Positions 12,751 to 24,040 of a DNA stretch of 64,000 nucleotides are shown here, one piece after another; position 1 is the first letter of the stretch, and each line of letters begins with the position of its first letter. The DNA is taken from contig BROG01000446.1 in NCBI GenBank assembly GCA_030159075.1, positions 52,501-116,500 of the forward strand, written 5' to 3'. Source of the stretch: Atrina japonica (Eukaryota > Mollusca > Bivalvia > Pterioida > Pinnidae). The translations under genes and the position numbers were made by a program. The notes beneath the pieces are model-generated. The model made no database searches, had not been told where the DNA came from, and saw nothing but the letters and a program-made list of their open reading frames with translations.

Positions 12751-13007
12751 TCAGATAATGTTAGTATATATCTTAAGGATGTCCAAGAAACATATACAAA
12801 CATGGTGAATATTTGACAAACACGGACCTCGTGATATCAAGTAGGAGTGATCAGATGCCATTATGGAATAAGCATCCCCTGTTGACCTGTCATATTCGCC
12901 TTGTGTCCACTGTCAAATTAGAATAAAATATGTGAGGAACAAACAGCCGGCTCAACAACCGCTATCGAACAGGGAAATCAATATTTCATTTAGTGAAATA
13001 TAACAAA
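12751..13007 (-). mobile_element. PLE family 1, 3'-end fragment (C)
   Basis: The minus strand matches the 3' block of the family (GTGAGG..., TGACAGGTCAACAGGGG, TGGACATCC-like segments) and ends in a degenerate form of ACTTTGGTATCTGAGA near 12751. It ends upstream at TTTCACTAAATGAAAT, the position of the RT stop, and directly abuts copy D in the same orientation, so the two 3' ends are in tandem. Confidence 0.7.
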
Positions 13008-13009
13008 AC

Positions 13010-14955
13010 ATCTCAATTACCGAAGTATAAAGCTATAGGATGTCCAGGTTACACGTACAAATATGGTTAAAAAGGACACGGTCCTCTGGAAATCAAGAGG
13101 TGGGATAAAATGCCACAGAGTACTATATTTGAAATACTCATATGTTGAACACGCCCTGGCATATCGGATCATTTGGTGAAATATAAACTCCATATGCGGG
13201 TGATCATGGGATATTAATACTTAAATGTGGAAAATTTACGTTGGTTGGGAAAGCCGAAATCGTTTAATTGTTAATTTCCCATCTGTGTTTATAGTAACTA
13301 CAATTTCTAGTTCGCTGTGATATATCGCATTGACATATGTATGAAAATTGTCATTATTAATTGACAAAACGTCGTTGATATATCTAAATGTCAAATTAAA
13401 GGACAACGCTGACGTTTTCTTCTTTTGATTCAGCAGTTTCTGAATGAAGTCTACTTCGTATGAATAAAAAACAGGTCATTCACTAAAGGATATTAACTGG
13501 TCCCCATAGGAATGCCGACAGTTTGTTGAAAGACCACGTCTCCGAACATTACAAATATATTGTGTATTAGAAATTCCAGCATCTTTTTATATCAGCATCA
13601 GTGTATTTATGTGTAAAATTAGAGTGGTGTTGGACAAAATAAGTATAAGATAACCAATCACTAGATATTTAAATTTAGGATACCACCTTTTGTGAAAAAC
13701 AGTTGTCTGTGATGCTAAAATGTGTAAAGAGCAGGGAGGTGAAGTTTTGATACTGTGAATCTGAGAAAAATTGTGTACCTTCAATTTTTTCTGCAGTTGT
13801 TCATAATTTTTTAAGTATCCGCATCTGATTTACACCGCTTCTGGAATGAGCAACTGTACAGTATTGCTGAAGTTTCCCCTTAACCGTTGTCAATATCTTG
13901 GTAAGGGGTAAAGATAAAGGTCTGGTAGAACATTTGCTTGGTTCTGCTATGTACCTCTGCTTATATGGGGTTTTGTGAAGTTTAGGTATCCAATATAAAT
14001 ATGGTAGCTCAAAATCAGTATCGTTTGTAGAAACATCAAAGGAACGCAGTACGGACACGTGGTGTTGAGGGATCTTGTCTTTTTAAAGAGGGTTTCGTGT
14101 GTATGTAGGATTATCAGAATTCGTATTAAACCTTAATTCTTCTAATAAACAATTATAGTAATGTGCCTTACAAATAAAAAAAAATACATTATCTGAGACT
14201 TTGTCTTCTGGGACCAATATATATTGGTCATGTAATCTATCCAGCTCGGTTACCACTTCTGGATCACTAAATACAAGGGGATAACGTGTCTTCATAGTTT
14301 CTTTATGTTTTCGAATACGATATTTTATCAACCATCGTATAGCATTTAGCCATTCAGACAAATGTTTGGTCCATCGTCTGGCATAATATTCGACAGAATT
14401 CATAACTAAACTGGAATTTTGTCGCCAATTAAAGGAACGGGCTTTGCTATGTAGAAGATGGTTGATGTCTAAGCACTAAAAACCCCGTTTATGTTGAATA
14501 GATTAGATGCGATGCTGGGTGTAAAGCTATATGAAATGCATAGGCAAATTTAAGTTTAAAGAAAATATGCTTGTGTTCAGAACATTTATCGTTTGTAACG
14601 TGTGTAGGCTTGAACAGTCTGTGATAAGCAATGTCCATTATAACGGAGTTCAGTGTGTATTCTGGGGTTGAAGAGTCCGTAAAGGCTTTCATTCTTGCTT
14701 CCTGAAAAAGTTTATTAAGAAGCGTAAAAGCAATAGAATAAAGTTTGCTGCGAAAGTGACGAAGACCCCTTTTTTGTTAACGTAAGGTAAAAGAGATGAA
14801 AAAGTGGCATCATGTATGTTGTCTGTTGTATGAACAATGTCCATGATTTCGCTTACGTCTTACATTAGAATTAAAGTTCCATCACATTGACAACTACAAT
14901 GTGGACTTGATCAATTCGCCTACACTTTGGATAGTTTCATTACATCCATAGGGGT
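13010..14955 (-). mobile_element. Penelope-like element, family 1, copy D
   Basis: A long minus-strand copy. From its 5' side (14955) it carries TGGATGTAA, the basic N-terminal block, the MDSVEYYARRW/SEWLNAIRWLIK block, ELPYLYWIPKLHKTPYKQRY, RSGVNQM, HNFSQIHSIKT and a decayed RT palm. The 3' end at about 13010-13120 follows after a deletion that removed part of the 3' block. Multiple stops and indels break every domain. It defines the common 5' limit of family 1 homology together with copy B. Confidence 0.8.
13587..14403 (-). pseudogene. RT remnants of PLE copy D
   Basis: Three consecutive open pieces on the minus strand: residues around SEWLNAIRWLIKYRIRKHK and ELDRLHDQYILVPEDK (14083-14403), DFELPYLYWIPKLHKTPYKQ and CSTRPLSLPLTKILT (13801-14058), and a short HNFSQIHSIKT piece (13587-13784). 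They correspond to the region just N-terminal to and including the RT fingers. Motif A is damaged and motifs B and C are visible only as interrupted DNA similarity at about 13370-13530. Non-functional. Confidence 0.75.
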
Positions 14956-16063
14956 ATGCAGTACCAAGCTGACGAATCCAGTATTCTTTAAGCTGTCAAC
15001 GGGGAGTACTAGAGTAATCGCTAGCAAGTTAATGAAATACATTTGCATTGATAAGCTAAATATATCATTTTTATTAGAAGAAGTATATTGGATTGCGCTT
15101 ATTCATCCTTGTGATACTGCAAGCTCTCAGTGCACAGCCAGGTTTCTGTCTGTACTAGATACCCCATCAAGTTTTAAGTGTTCAGTCTTGTAGTTGTATT
15201 ATATGCTTATTTTCGTCTCCCTATATCAAATGTATTTTCGGTCTTTCTTTCTATATTGATTTATTCTTAATGATTGTTTACAAAGAACTGCTCATATATA
15301 ATTGCATATCATTCATATTCCTGTCGTGTGTCTGTGTGTTGATAATTATACAGAACTGAATAAAGCAATAAAACATCACCATTTTAATTCAAAAATCAAC
15401 TTAACTCATCATGCAAAATTATTATATCCTATTTGCATTCGAATACCTTTCTGCTTAAATCAAATAATCATTTTCCAGCATAAACTCTAGAACGAAGAAC
15501 GCCATATGTTGGTATAATTATATCTTTTTTACATCTTTAGTTTCGTCTAGCAACTTTCCGAGCGTCCTGAAGTTATTCTACAAAACTGTTATAAATGATT
15601 TATGGATGTAAATTCTCTCAGAGAGAGAAAGAAAACGAGATAGACGAAAAGAGTCGTATATGTCATTTTGTTGATATTGAGTTTACCTAGTTGTTTTCAA
15701 TTAGCAAAAGGAATTATCATACCGTGAAATTTCTATTTTCATGTATTAAACGCAATATGATATATAGAGAATAATACTGGCAAAATCTGTATCACATGCC
15801 AAATCAACCCGATACTTTAATAACTAATATTAAAATATGAGATATTTTATGGAAAGATGACTCTGTCATGCTGTTGGCACAATAGTGATTACTAATTACT
15901 AATGAAGGCAATACTACTATACTTTAGATCGCCTTAGCCCCCGTTTTCGGAAACACAGTCGTTAAAGGCGGTCGGATAATCCCTTCGCCAAGAAGCTTCC
16001 CCTCGCCTACTTTCAATGAACATGCTATTTAAGGGGTAGGTTTTTCTTTTGTTTGTTTCTTAG
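14956..16063. other. Non-coding stretch
   Basis: No gene recognised. AAAATCTGTATCACATGCCA at about 15782-15801 with the following AATCAACCCG is similar to one arm of the palindrome at 35089-35193 and so marks a decayed half copy of that repeat. Confidence 0.45.
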
Positions 16064-16296
16064 TTTATTGTTGTTTAACGTTCCACTCAAGAATCTTTCA
16101 CAAATATGGAAGCGTCACCAAATGCCGGTTATTGGGCAGTGAGGGTTCTTTAACGTACCAACACCTACTGTGACACGGGACCTCGGTTTTTACTTTCTCA
16201 TCCGAAAGACAGGAAAACAACCTGCCGCCGGCTGGACTCGAACTCACGACCTCACGACTAAGAGTCTAGTGCGCTACCGAATGCGCCAGGCCGGCT
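16064..16296 (-). mobile_element. tRNA-derived SINE, family S2
   Basis: The minus strand starts with a tRNA-like head: A-box-like TGGCGCATTCGGTAGCGC, then GACTCTTAGTCGTGAGG, then B-box-like GAGTTCGAGTCC. The body includes CACTGCCCAATAACCGG and the end CGTTAAACAACAATAAA. The head order and the CGTTAAAC..AATAAA tail are typical of molluscan tRNA SINEs. The body lies downstream of the head, so this is a retroposon and not a tRNA gene. Confidence 0.8.
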
Positions 16297-17079
16297 CTAG
16301 ATTTTTCTTTTAAAATATAAGCATTGTATGAAAGTGGCTTATGAATCCGATATAACGAATTCGTAATGTGTGAGTAGGAAAAATATTGAAACCCTTTCAG
16401 CAAATAATGGGTGTCGCTAAATTCATAATGGTTTATGGAATCGACCGAAAAATACCAATACATTTTGAAAGAATGGACCATGATTTTATAGGTCAAAGGA
16501 CAAGAACACGGGAACTTTTAATTGTCACCTTTTTACGACTGCATTTCCATTCTGAGGAGTTAAAGAGACAAACACATTACATATCGAGTAAAACCTGAAA
16601 CGTGTCAAGGCAAAGATCTTAAAAGGCAATCCGTAATCTATAACGTTCACATAATAACTTTTCTTGATATCCAAATGGTATTTGACACTAATAACAATTT
16701 AAACAACAAAAGAACGGTCTCCGGCAAATAAAACATATATCCAAGTATGGTCAGCTTAAACTCCAGCATATCAGATGAAATATGAGCCGATAAACGTTTT
16801 ATGAAATGAGTTTTTCTTGTAACGCGGTGATAAGAGACGCAGATATATGATTTATTCTAATTCAAAAGTATCCTATCGGAGAAACCAGCCACTAATATGT
16901 GCTGTTGTACAACTTCATCGTACGGAAATATACAATTAAAGTATACCATTGAATGAGTAATGAAGATTCGAGGTCCGTGAAACAAGACCCTTTTCCCGGG
17001 GAAAAGCCAATGAATTTAGGGGATTACGTTAGTTTTATTCATAAACTTCTAAATATAAATCATTATATATAAATCATTA

Positions 17080-17470
17080 GAATATACAGGATATCGGTAA
17101 TAATATGTTAAAAAATGGACAAACACAGACCTCTTGAAATCAAGAGCTGGGATCAGGAGGGGTAAGCATCCCCTGTCGACCGGTCACAAAACGTGGTTTT
17201 TGATATCCCTGTGTCAGTAGTTTGTCAATAAGTACTTTACCACTGTATATGAAATGTTCGGATGTTGAACACGAATTGGCATATCGGACCATTTGTGAAA
17301 TAGAAACTCCATATGCGGGTGATTGTGGGATATTGCTACATTAATGTGTAAAATTTACGATGGGAAAGTCGAAATCGACATTGCTTACTTTTTAATTTGC
17401 GTCTGTGTCTATTTTAAGTAAAATGTCTAAGTATGAAGCGTGTGTGCTTGATTTTGGTACATATTTAAAA
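17080..17470 (-). mobile_element. PLE family 1 fragment (E)
   Basis: Minus-strand similarity to the C-terminal RT region and 3' block: GTGACCGGTCGACAGGGGAT, GTGTTTGTCC and the palindromic AGAGGTC segment. An internal deletion joins the 3' block directly to the CACGTTTT region. Upstream it reaches the LDILL region of the RT and stops there. No open frame of note. Confidence 0.7.
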
Positions 17471-19045
17471 AACGAAAAGTCTATGTGAAGGTGTAATGAT
17501 AAATACTGGTGTCTCTGTAACAAAATTCCCTAAGTTTTAGACTTGGTCTTAGGATCATCCGTAGGTGATATGACTATTTTACAAAGACTTAAAACTTGTG
17601 ACTTTCGACCTAAACAGGTCCTGTCTTTATCAGTACCCGGAGGAAGTACATAGACACAAGTCATTGTTGAAAGTCTTATAACTAACATTAGTTAATGCAG
17701 CAGCTGTAAGTATTCCCACTTCCTCGATAGCTTATATGAAAATGAGCTGATATTCCGTAAGATTTTAGTTAGGGCTGAGTTGAAAAACAGTCCTAAATCA
17801 TGTTTTAAATAAGATAACTTACGACAAAGGACTTACTTATTATTGTTAAACAACCTCCTGCTTACCTGTAACGTTATAAATTGTACTGATATTTGTTATT
17901 TGGCTGTCTAGTGCCAAGGTTACTATAAGTTATAGTTCTTCCTGATTTGCTTCATAATTGACACCAATCTCAATGTATCAAGAACTGTTCTGTCAAAAAA
18001 ACAAACGGCCGTTAATTTTATGAGGTCATTAACTTTTTCAAAATAGATACATCTGAGTTCACAACAAAAAGGAAAATCACGTGCTTTATAATGACTTTTA
18101 TTTGTATATTTTGTCAACTCTGATTTTCTTCGATGTGTTTTCTTTTTTTATCCGGTTTTCCTTGTTTGGAATCTAATCAATTGCACTTTTGTAGATTATT
18201 TTTAGTACGATTTCTTTTTATTTAAATAAGATACACTTTAAAATGATTTTTTACCAGATAAAATCAGTTGAATTTTTTATTGAATTTATTAACCACGAAC
18301 ATATAGATGTTTTCAAGTAATTCTATTTTTACTGGATTGTGAGATTTGTCGTATACATAGATTTGTCAGTTTAATGTCCAATTTAAAACTTCATGGTGGA
18401 ACGTTTATAATAACAAATATCATACGCCCACAGAATCACCCAAGTGCACTGCAAACTGTCCCACATACTGTGCTTATAAATTAAAGTACTGAAAGTACTG
18501 AAATCTCAAATACCCAAGTAATCATATTGTCTATTTTCCCCCGATGGTAATACAGAGACTGCGCTTTTTACCGCGTTCTGCTAAGCCCTATCATCTATAA
18601 ATGATCTAGATAGTGTTGAAACAACTATATGAACAAACTCAGCAATTTTTATATACATGTATATCATATCGCGCAGTTTATTCCGACGGTAAAACGGAAA
18701 CCAGGCTTTCACGTGCCATAGTTACTCGTATCTGTTTAGATACAGTACATTTCCCGTGAGGTTGTCTTAACGAAAAGTGAGTAGAATCACCTTATGACAA
18801 TCGAAAGGTTATCCCACCCGCTGCTTTATGCTAATCGACAATAGTAATGCATCGCCATGGTGACAAATAGACGGACATCAATTCATACCATTGCAATAGA
18901 TAATTAGCAATACAATAGACAATCAAGATGATGAGTTATCGATAGTTTCATTTTGCTACTATAATGTGTAAATGTTAAAAGTTTAGAAATAGTTTATGCA
19001 GTTGGATAATACTTAAGTTATTACGAATATTGTAATAGTATAAAG
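17471..19045. other. Non-coding stretch
   Basis: Nothing recognisable; AT-rich with no domain-like open frame. Confidence 0.45.
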
Positions 19046-19210
19046 TCTCAGATACCAAAGTATAAGTCTGTAGGATGTCCTGGATATAGATATAAATCTG
19101 GTAAAAATAGACAAACACGCACCTCTGCAAACAATAGGTGGGATTAGGTGCCATGGAGGAGTAAGCATCCCCTGTCGACCGGTCACACCCGCCGTGATTC
19201 CACAGATGAG
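19046..19210 (-). mobile_element. PLE family 1, solo 3' end (F)
   Basis: Begins on the minus strand at the CGGCGGGTGTGACCGGTCGAC region and ends at ACTTTGGTATCTGAGA. About 165 bp remain, so only the 3' untranslated block is present and no RT. Confidence 0.8.
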
Positions 19211-19464
19211 TTAAAACAATACCTTTGCCTTTGGTTACAAAATGAAATACTATACAAAAAATAATATACAAAATAATATTTGGTTATTTTTAGTCAATGA
19301 TTATAGTTTTTCAACAGTTTGTCAGTTTCACACTGATGAACAATTTGTCCATTAGCTACCACCATCGACCGCCTGTTGATAACAAATGAAAAATGTCATA
19401 GACGGATATGTTATGCTCTAAATACGCGTGACTCATACAATAACTGAAAGATTAATCCAAAATT

Positions 19465-19489
19465 TAAAAGTTTGACTTTCAAACTTTTA
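19465..19489. other. Perfect 11-bp hairpin
   Basis: TAAAAGTTTGA and its exact reverse complement are separated by the loop CTT. No gene end is nearby, so a terminator role cannot be argued. Confidence 0.7.
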
Positions 19490-19945
19490 GAGATAATTAG
19501 ACTTTCCCCGTTCTTACTATAACCATTAGCAGAGTAACTGTGATGATAGCCAACTTATAGTGTCACAGTTTGTTTTCCGAAAAGTGTAAATACACTATTA
19601 TATTTCTTTTTTTTCGAACTTTAACTGTTTATCATTTACTAAAACATTTGGCAGTGGATCTTCGTGTGAGTTCCATGTTACCCCAGCACGGATCTCAAAC
19701 CGTGTATATACTGTAATCTGCTGAGACTTTACTGATGCGCAAATGTGTTACAGACTGATAAGTTTGATAAGTTCATGGTGAACATATAATCATGGAATTC
19801 ACACTTCATGTATTGTACATTTTGTGTTTTTGCACAATATAAAATGTATCAAGCCTTTGAGAGTTACTTCCCCTTCTGTGTTGTGTCAGTTTTAGAAAAC
19901 GCGATAGTTCGTTTGTCGCGATGTATATATATATAAAACGATGTG

Positions 19946-19948
<3 letters not shown>

Positions 19949-20020
<72 letters not shown>
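19949..20020. repeat. (TA)n microsatellite
   Basis: Uninterrupted TA run; short TA runs also flank it on both sides. Confidence 0.97.
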
Positions 20021-20022
<2 letters not shown>

Positions 20023-20654
20023 CCTAACACACCTTGGATCAATATATATAAATATTTCAATTTCAGTTGCATGTAAATATGTAGATAAATCGCTTCTTCA
20101 AACCATGATCCATGTAATGCACAAACAATATTACTATTTACACACTTAATGTTTCTTTCGGTAACTGTGAGAAAACGTTTTCTATATAGTATAGTTTCCA
20201 GGGGAATATTTTTCTAGGTAGATTTTTCGGGGGATGGGATGTTTTATATAGAAAATTTTACGAGTGGAAGATTTTTCTATGCGGAAGGTTTCTAATTAAT
20301 TTACGAGTTAAAATCTCAGTCCAAAATATAATTCCCTTATCAATGATAAACTCAATATAATTATGGACCCCGATTTTTATACCAGGAGTGTTCAGACAAA
20401 TCTAATTTTTCTCACAAACACTAAATTCAGTATATCTACTTAAAATATCAATTTATTGTGGTCCTGCTTGGATAAAAGTTATATCTGCTATATCTGATAG
20501 AGACACCATTCGATGTCCATTTCGAATATTGAGGCTAGTACCTGTTGGCAGCGACGGAACGCCAGTCCATTGTATCTCCTGCTTTTGACTGATTTCTGGT
20601 TACAGTTGAAAAAACTAAGACCTAGTCATGTAAGAGTTTTGACACCGAACGTAA
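20021..20654. other. Non-coding stretch
   Basis: Nothing recognised apart from T-rich and G-rich low-complexity sequence near 20215-20290. Confidence 0.4.
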
Positions 20655-20745
20655 CGGTTCCATGAAACATTTGCGACGGCTATGGCATGCTAACACGGGA
20701 CATTGTCTCCTTCCGGACACCTTGTCTCATTCCGTTTGGGACTTC
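20655..20745 (+). mobile_element. PLE family 2, solo 3' end (G)
   Basis: Aligns on the plus strand with the reverse complement of 6826-6915: GTTCCATG.AAC.TTTGC.ACGG, then CTTCCGGACACC and TCCGTTTGGGACTTCC. Only the terminal part of the element is present. Confidence 0.65.
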
Positions 20746-21261
20746 CAATTTTCCTTTCCTTTCCTTCCAATTTTATATCTAATTTGTCGTATTCTAATGG
20801 ACTCGGAGTAGTATTTCTTCGTTATTACTTCTAATGCCCTGAACTGAAGTAACTGCCAACCAAACAAACGAATCAGACATCATATATATAATTATACCGA
20901 ATTAAACATAACAATTCCTTCAAATAGATCTAAAAGTAGCTTGATAAAAAGGTGAGGTTTAGTGCCTTTTGTAGCGTAACGATTGACAATTTTTCTATGA
21001 CCACACAATTTCCACACACATTTCAACATTATGTGTGATTAACATTTTGCAATACACCTGATAGCATGTTTCGGGATTGGTTTCCTTAACTGTCATATTA
21101 AGTCTGCAGTTAGAGAAATTATCTGGTAATCATCGCTTGTAAATGCTTGGGTGTGGGTTTGATGAAGATCAATAATTTTCCTTTTCTTAAGGATAAAAAA
21201 ATATAAAATAAAGTCATCAGCAAAATATATAAGGGTATAAGGTCTGCATGAAACGAAAAAT
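20746..21261. other. Non-coding stretch
   Basis: AT-rich; no gene or repeat recognised. Confidence 0.4.
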
Positions 21262-21345
21262 ATGAACTGGTACCAGCAGACAAAGTCTCAAATAATATAG
21301 TTTTTATTTGTAAGGCACATTACTATAATTGTTTATTAGAAGAAC

Positions 21346-22107
21346 TTGGGTTTAATACGAATTCTGGAAATCCTACATACACACGTAGCTCACTTTCAAA
21401 GGACGAGATCCTTCAAAATCACGTGTCCGTATTACACTCATTTGATATACCTACAACGGAGACCGATTTCGAGCTACCTCATTTATACTGGATACCTAAA
21501 CTTCATAAAAAACCCATATAAGCAAAGATACATAGCAGGATCCAGCAAATGTTCTACCAAACCTTTATCTTTACTCCTTACCGAGATATTGACAGCTGTT
21601 AAGGAGAAACTTCAAAAATACTGTACAGTTGCTTATTCCAGAAGCGGTGTAAATCAGATGTGGATACTGAAAAATTCTAAACAGCTTTTAGAAAATTTGA
21701 AGGCACACAATTTTTCTCGAATTCACAGTATCAAAACTTATGACTTCTCAACTCTTTACACTACTATTCCACATAAAAAATTAAAAGAAAGACTTTTTAG
21801 CATCATAGACAACTGCTTTTTCACTAAAGGTGGTACCCGAAAATTTAAATATCTAGTGATTGGCTATCAGGATACTTATTTCGTCAAACGCCTCTCTGAT
21901 TCTACACATAAGTATACTGAAGTTGATATAAAAAACATGCTGGAATTTCTAATAGACAATATATTTGTAATGTTCGGAGACGTGGTCTTTCAACAAACTG
22001 TCGGCATTCCTATGGGAACCAATTGTGCTCCTTTATTGGCCGACCTGTTCCTTTATTCATACGAAGCTGCTGAATCAAAAGAAGAAAAAGTTAGCGGCGT
22101 CCTTTAA
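21346..22107 (+). pseudogene. RT of PLE copy H, N-terminal half
   Basis: From about codon 57 the frame reads the true RT: NPYKQRYIAGSSKCSTKPLS, RSGVNQMWILKNSKQ, motif A TYDFSTLYTTIPH, TEVDIKNMLEFLIDN and motif B GIPMGTNCAPLLADLFLYSY. The first 50 or so codons are a shadow frame: the genuine upstream protein (FNTNSGNPTYTRSSLSKDE to LYWIPKLHK) is in another phase. An extra A near 21510 (CATAAAAAACCC) accounts for the shift. The frame ends shortly after motif B because of a 17-bp deletion relative to copy B at about 22068. Confidence 0.85.
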
Positions 22108-22597
22108 TTTGACATTTAGATATATCGACGACGTTTTGTCAATTAATAATGACAATTTTCATACATATGTCAATGCGATATACCCCAGCGAACTAGAAAT
22201 TAAAGATACAACAGAATCAAGTACACACGCTTCATACTTAGACATTTTACTTAATATAAACACAGACGGGAAATTAGCAACTAAGCTATACGATAAACGC
22301 GACGATTTTGGCTTTCCCATCGTAAATTTTCCACATTTAAATAGTAATATCCCTCAGTCACCTGCATATGGAGTTTATATTTCACAAATGATCCGATATG
22401 CCAGGGCGTGCACAACGTATGAAGATTTCACATACAGAGGTAAACTACTCACTGACAAATTATTGATACAGATATATCGAAAACCGCGTTTAATGTCAAC
22501 GTTCCGCAAATTTTATGGTCGGTATAATATCCTTGTTTGCGACTACTCTGTTTCACTAAGTGAAATGTTGAGTTGCCTTTTCGTTGGCGGTTGTTGA
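22070..22597 (+). pseudogene. RT of PLE copy H, C-terminal half
   Basis: Continues the RT after the 17-bp deletion: LLNQKKKKLAASFNLT, motif C RYIDDVLSIN with both aspartates, ELEIKDTTESS.HASYLDIL, LYDKRDDFGFPIVNFPHL, SPAYGVYISQMIRYARAC, RKFYGRYN and the terminal SVSLSEMLSCLFVGGC. No endonuclease domain follows; the stop codon is directly upstream of the conserved 3' block. The first 15 codons of the longer open frame upstream are out of phase and are excluded. Confidence 0.85.
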
Positions 22598-22815
22598 GAC
22601 GTCTGTACCAGTTGTGACGAGGGTACACTCCTCACGTGTTTCATTGGGCTTGACTGTGGACTCACGGCGGGTGTGACCGGTCGACAGGGGATGCTTACTC
22701 CTCCATGGCACCTGACCCCACCTCTTGGTTTCCAGAGGTCCGTGTTTGTCCATTTTACCGGATTTGTGTCTATGTCCTGGACATCCTATTGATATTATAC
22801 TTTGGTATATGAAAT
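22598..22815 (+). other. PLE family 1 3' untranslated block (reference copy)
   Basis: Best preserved example of the block that recurs more than ten times in the window. Landmarks in order: TCACGTGTTTCATTGG, GACTGTGGACTCACGGCGGG, GTGACCGGTCGACAGGGGAT, GCTTACTCCTCCATGGCACC, TGGTTTCCAGAGGTCCGTGT, TTGTCCATTTTACCGGATTT, CCTGGACATCC and the terminal TACTTTGGTAT. ACCGGT and GTCGAC are overlapping short palindromes. Retention of this block in very short copies fits recognition of the RNA 3' end by the RT. Confidence 0.75.
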
Positions 22816-23795
22816 TTTTATATATGAACAGATTCACTGGACATTTATGATAGAAATATATAGAGGATATATGAGAATTGTTTTTGAAAATTTGTTAAAT
22901 ATATATTCTTCTTCATCACGAGATGTAATAAACATGTTATTCAAAAACAATTGTCAAATATTCTATTTATTACATTTTCCAGTTAAGTTTTGTTAGGCCC
23001 TAGATTGCGAAATGTAAACAAACCACGTTTTGACACAGGAGCTCGCAAATCTTTTTAGAGCGTAATATGCTCAATGAAAACTGGAGCCTGGAGGGAAATA
23101 TTACGCATTAAAAAGATATTCACGCCCCTGTGATTTTGATAGAAATACATCACTTGTTGCCCTAAATATCATTCAAAAGTTATCGATAGACCTGGACAAC
23201 AAACTCGCGTCGAAGTTAGCCAAGCTCGATGTCCATAATCTGTACTGTATCTCCAGTGCCACAGAATCTTTTTAAAAACTTTTGAACTGTTGACTTAGAT
23301 AGTGGATACAACTGCCTTTCCACCACTTAAACCCACTCCATCAAAACATAATATCGCCAGTCCTGTTTTTTAGTCGAGACAAAACAAGTCTGATTTGAGA
23401 CATTTTGTTTAGCTTCGATGCGGTGTTATAAATAGGTTACACGAAAATCCCTTCTTGATACGTCATGTCTCAATACGTGTTCAAAAGTTTTTACAACGGC
23501 ATTTGTTAGCAAATGTGATAAGTTTATAATGAAACAATGAATAGAAAATTATCATTTCCTTATAGATTGGATTAATTAATTCGATTTTCATTAGTGTTCT
23601 GGCACTATATTTCGATTGGCTTAATGAAAAATATCATATTTTTCATTACACTAATCAAAATACAGTAAAATCAATGAAAAATAACAGTGAAGAATAAGGG
23701 TCATATTGATACATTTAATAAAAAATGTAATAAAAAACTATTGATCACAAACTCTTTTCATGAAAGTAGAAAAAGGGTAATTTTCTAAGTTTAAA
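22816..23795. other. Non-coding stretch with a palindrome
   Basis: No gene seen. AATGAAAAATAT and its reverse complement (23623-23647, one-base spacer) lie inside a longer imperfect inverted repeat, GATTGG to CTAATC, spanning about 23604-23664. Confidence 0.5.
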
Positions 23796-24040
23796 AGTTG
23801 CCTTTTCGTTGGCGGTTGTTGACACGTCTGTACCAATTGTGACGAGGATACACTCCTCACGTGTTTCATTGGACTTGACTGTGGACTCACGGCGGGTGTG
23901 ACCGGTCGACAGGGGATGCTTACTCCTCCATGGCACCTGATCCCACCTCTTGGTTTCCAGAGGTCCGTGTTTGTCCATTTTTACCGGATTTGTATCTATG
24001 TCCTGGACATCCTATTGATTTATACTTTGGTATCTGAGAT
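23796..24040 (+). mobile_element. PLE family 1, solo 3' end (I)
   Basis: Begins at AGTTGCCTTTTCGTTGGCGG, the last codons of the RT, and runs through the entire 3' block to ACTTTGGTATCTGAGA followed by TTTTTATATT. It is nearly identical by eye to copies B and H, so it is a recent, extremely 5'-truncated insertion. Confidence 0.85.

Larger units (their letters stand above)
21262..22815 (+). mobile_element. Penelope-like element, family 1, copy H
   Basis: 5'-truncated copy starting at the position equivalent to about 9365 of copy B (CTGGTACCAGCAGACAAAG). It runs through RT to the 3' block and ends near TACTTTGGTATATGAAA. By eye it is the best preserved RT in the window and very close to copy B, suggesting a relatively young insertion. 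Two indels break the frame, and the 5' end of the element is missing. Confidence 0.85.

Noticed and set aside
16386..16598. 70-codon frame next to SINE S2
   Set aside because: No domain, no splice context and overlapped by another open frame on the opposite strand.
19334..19350. CTGATGA word as another hammerhead
   Set aside because: No GAAA core or complementary stem arms follow.
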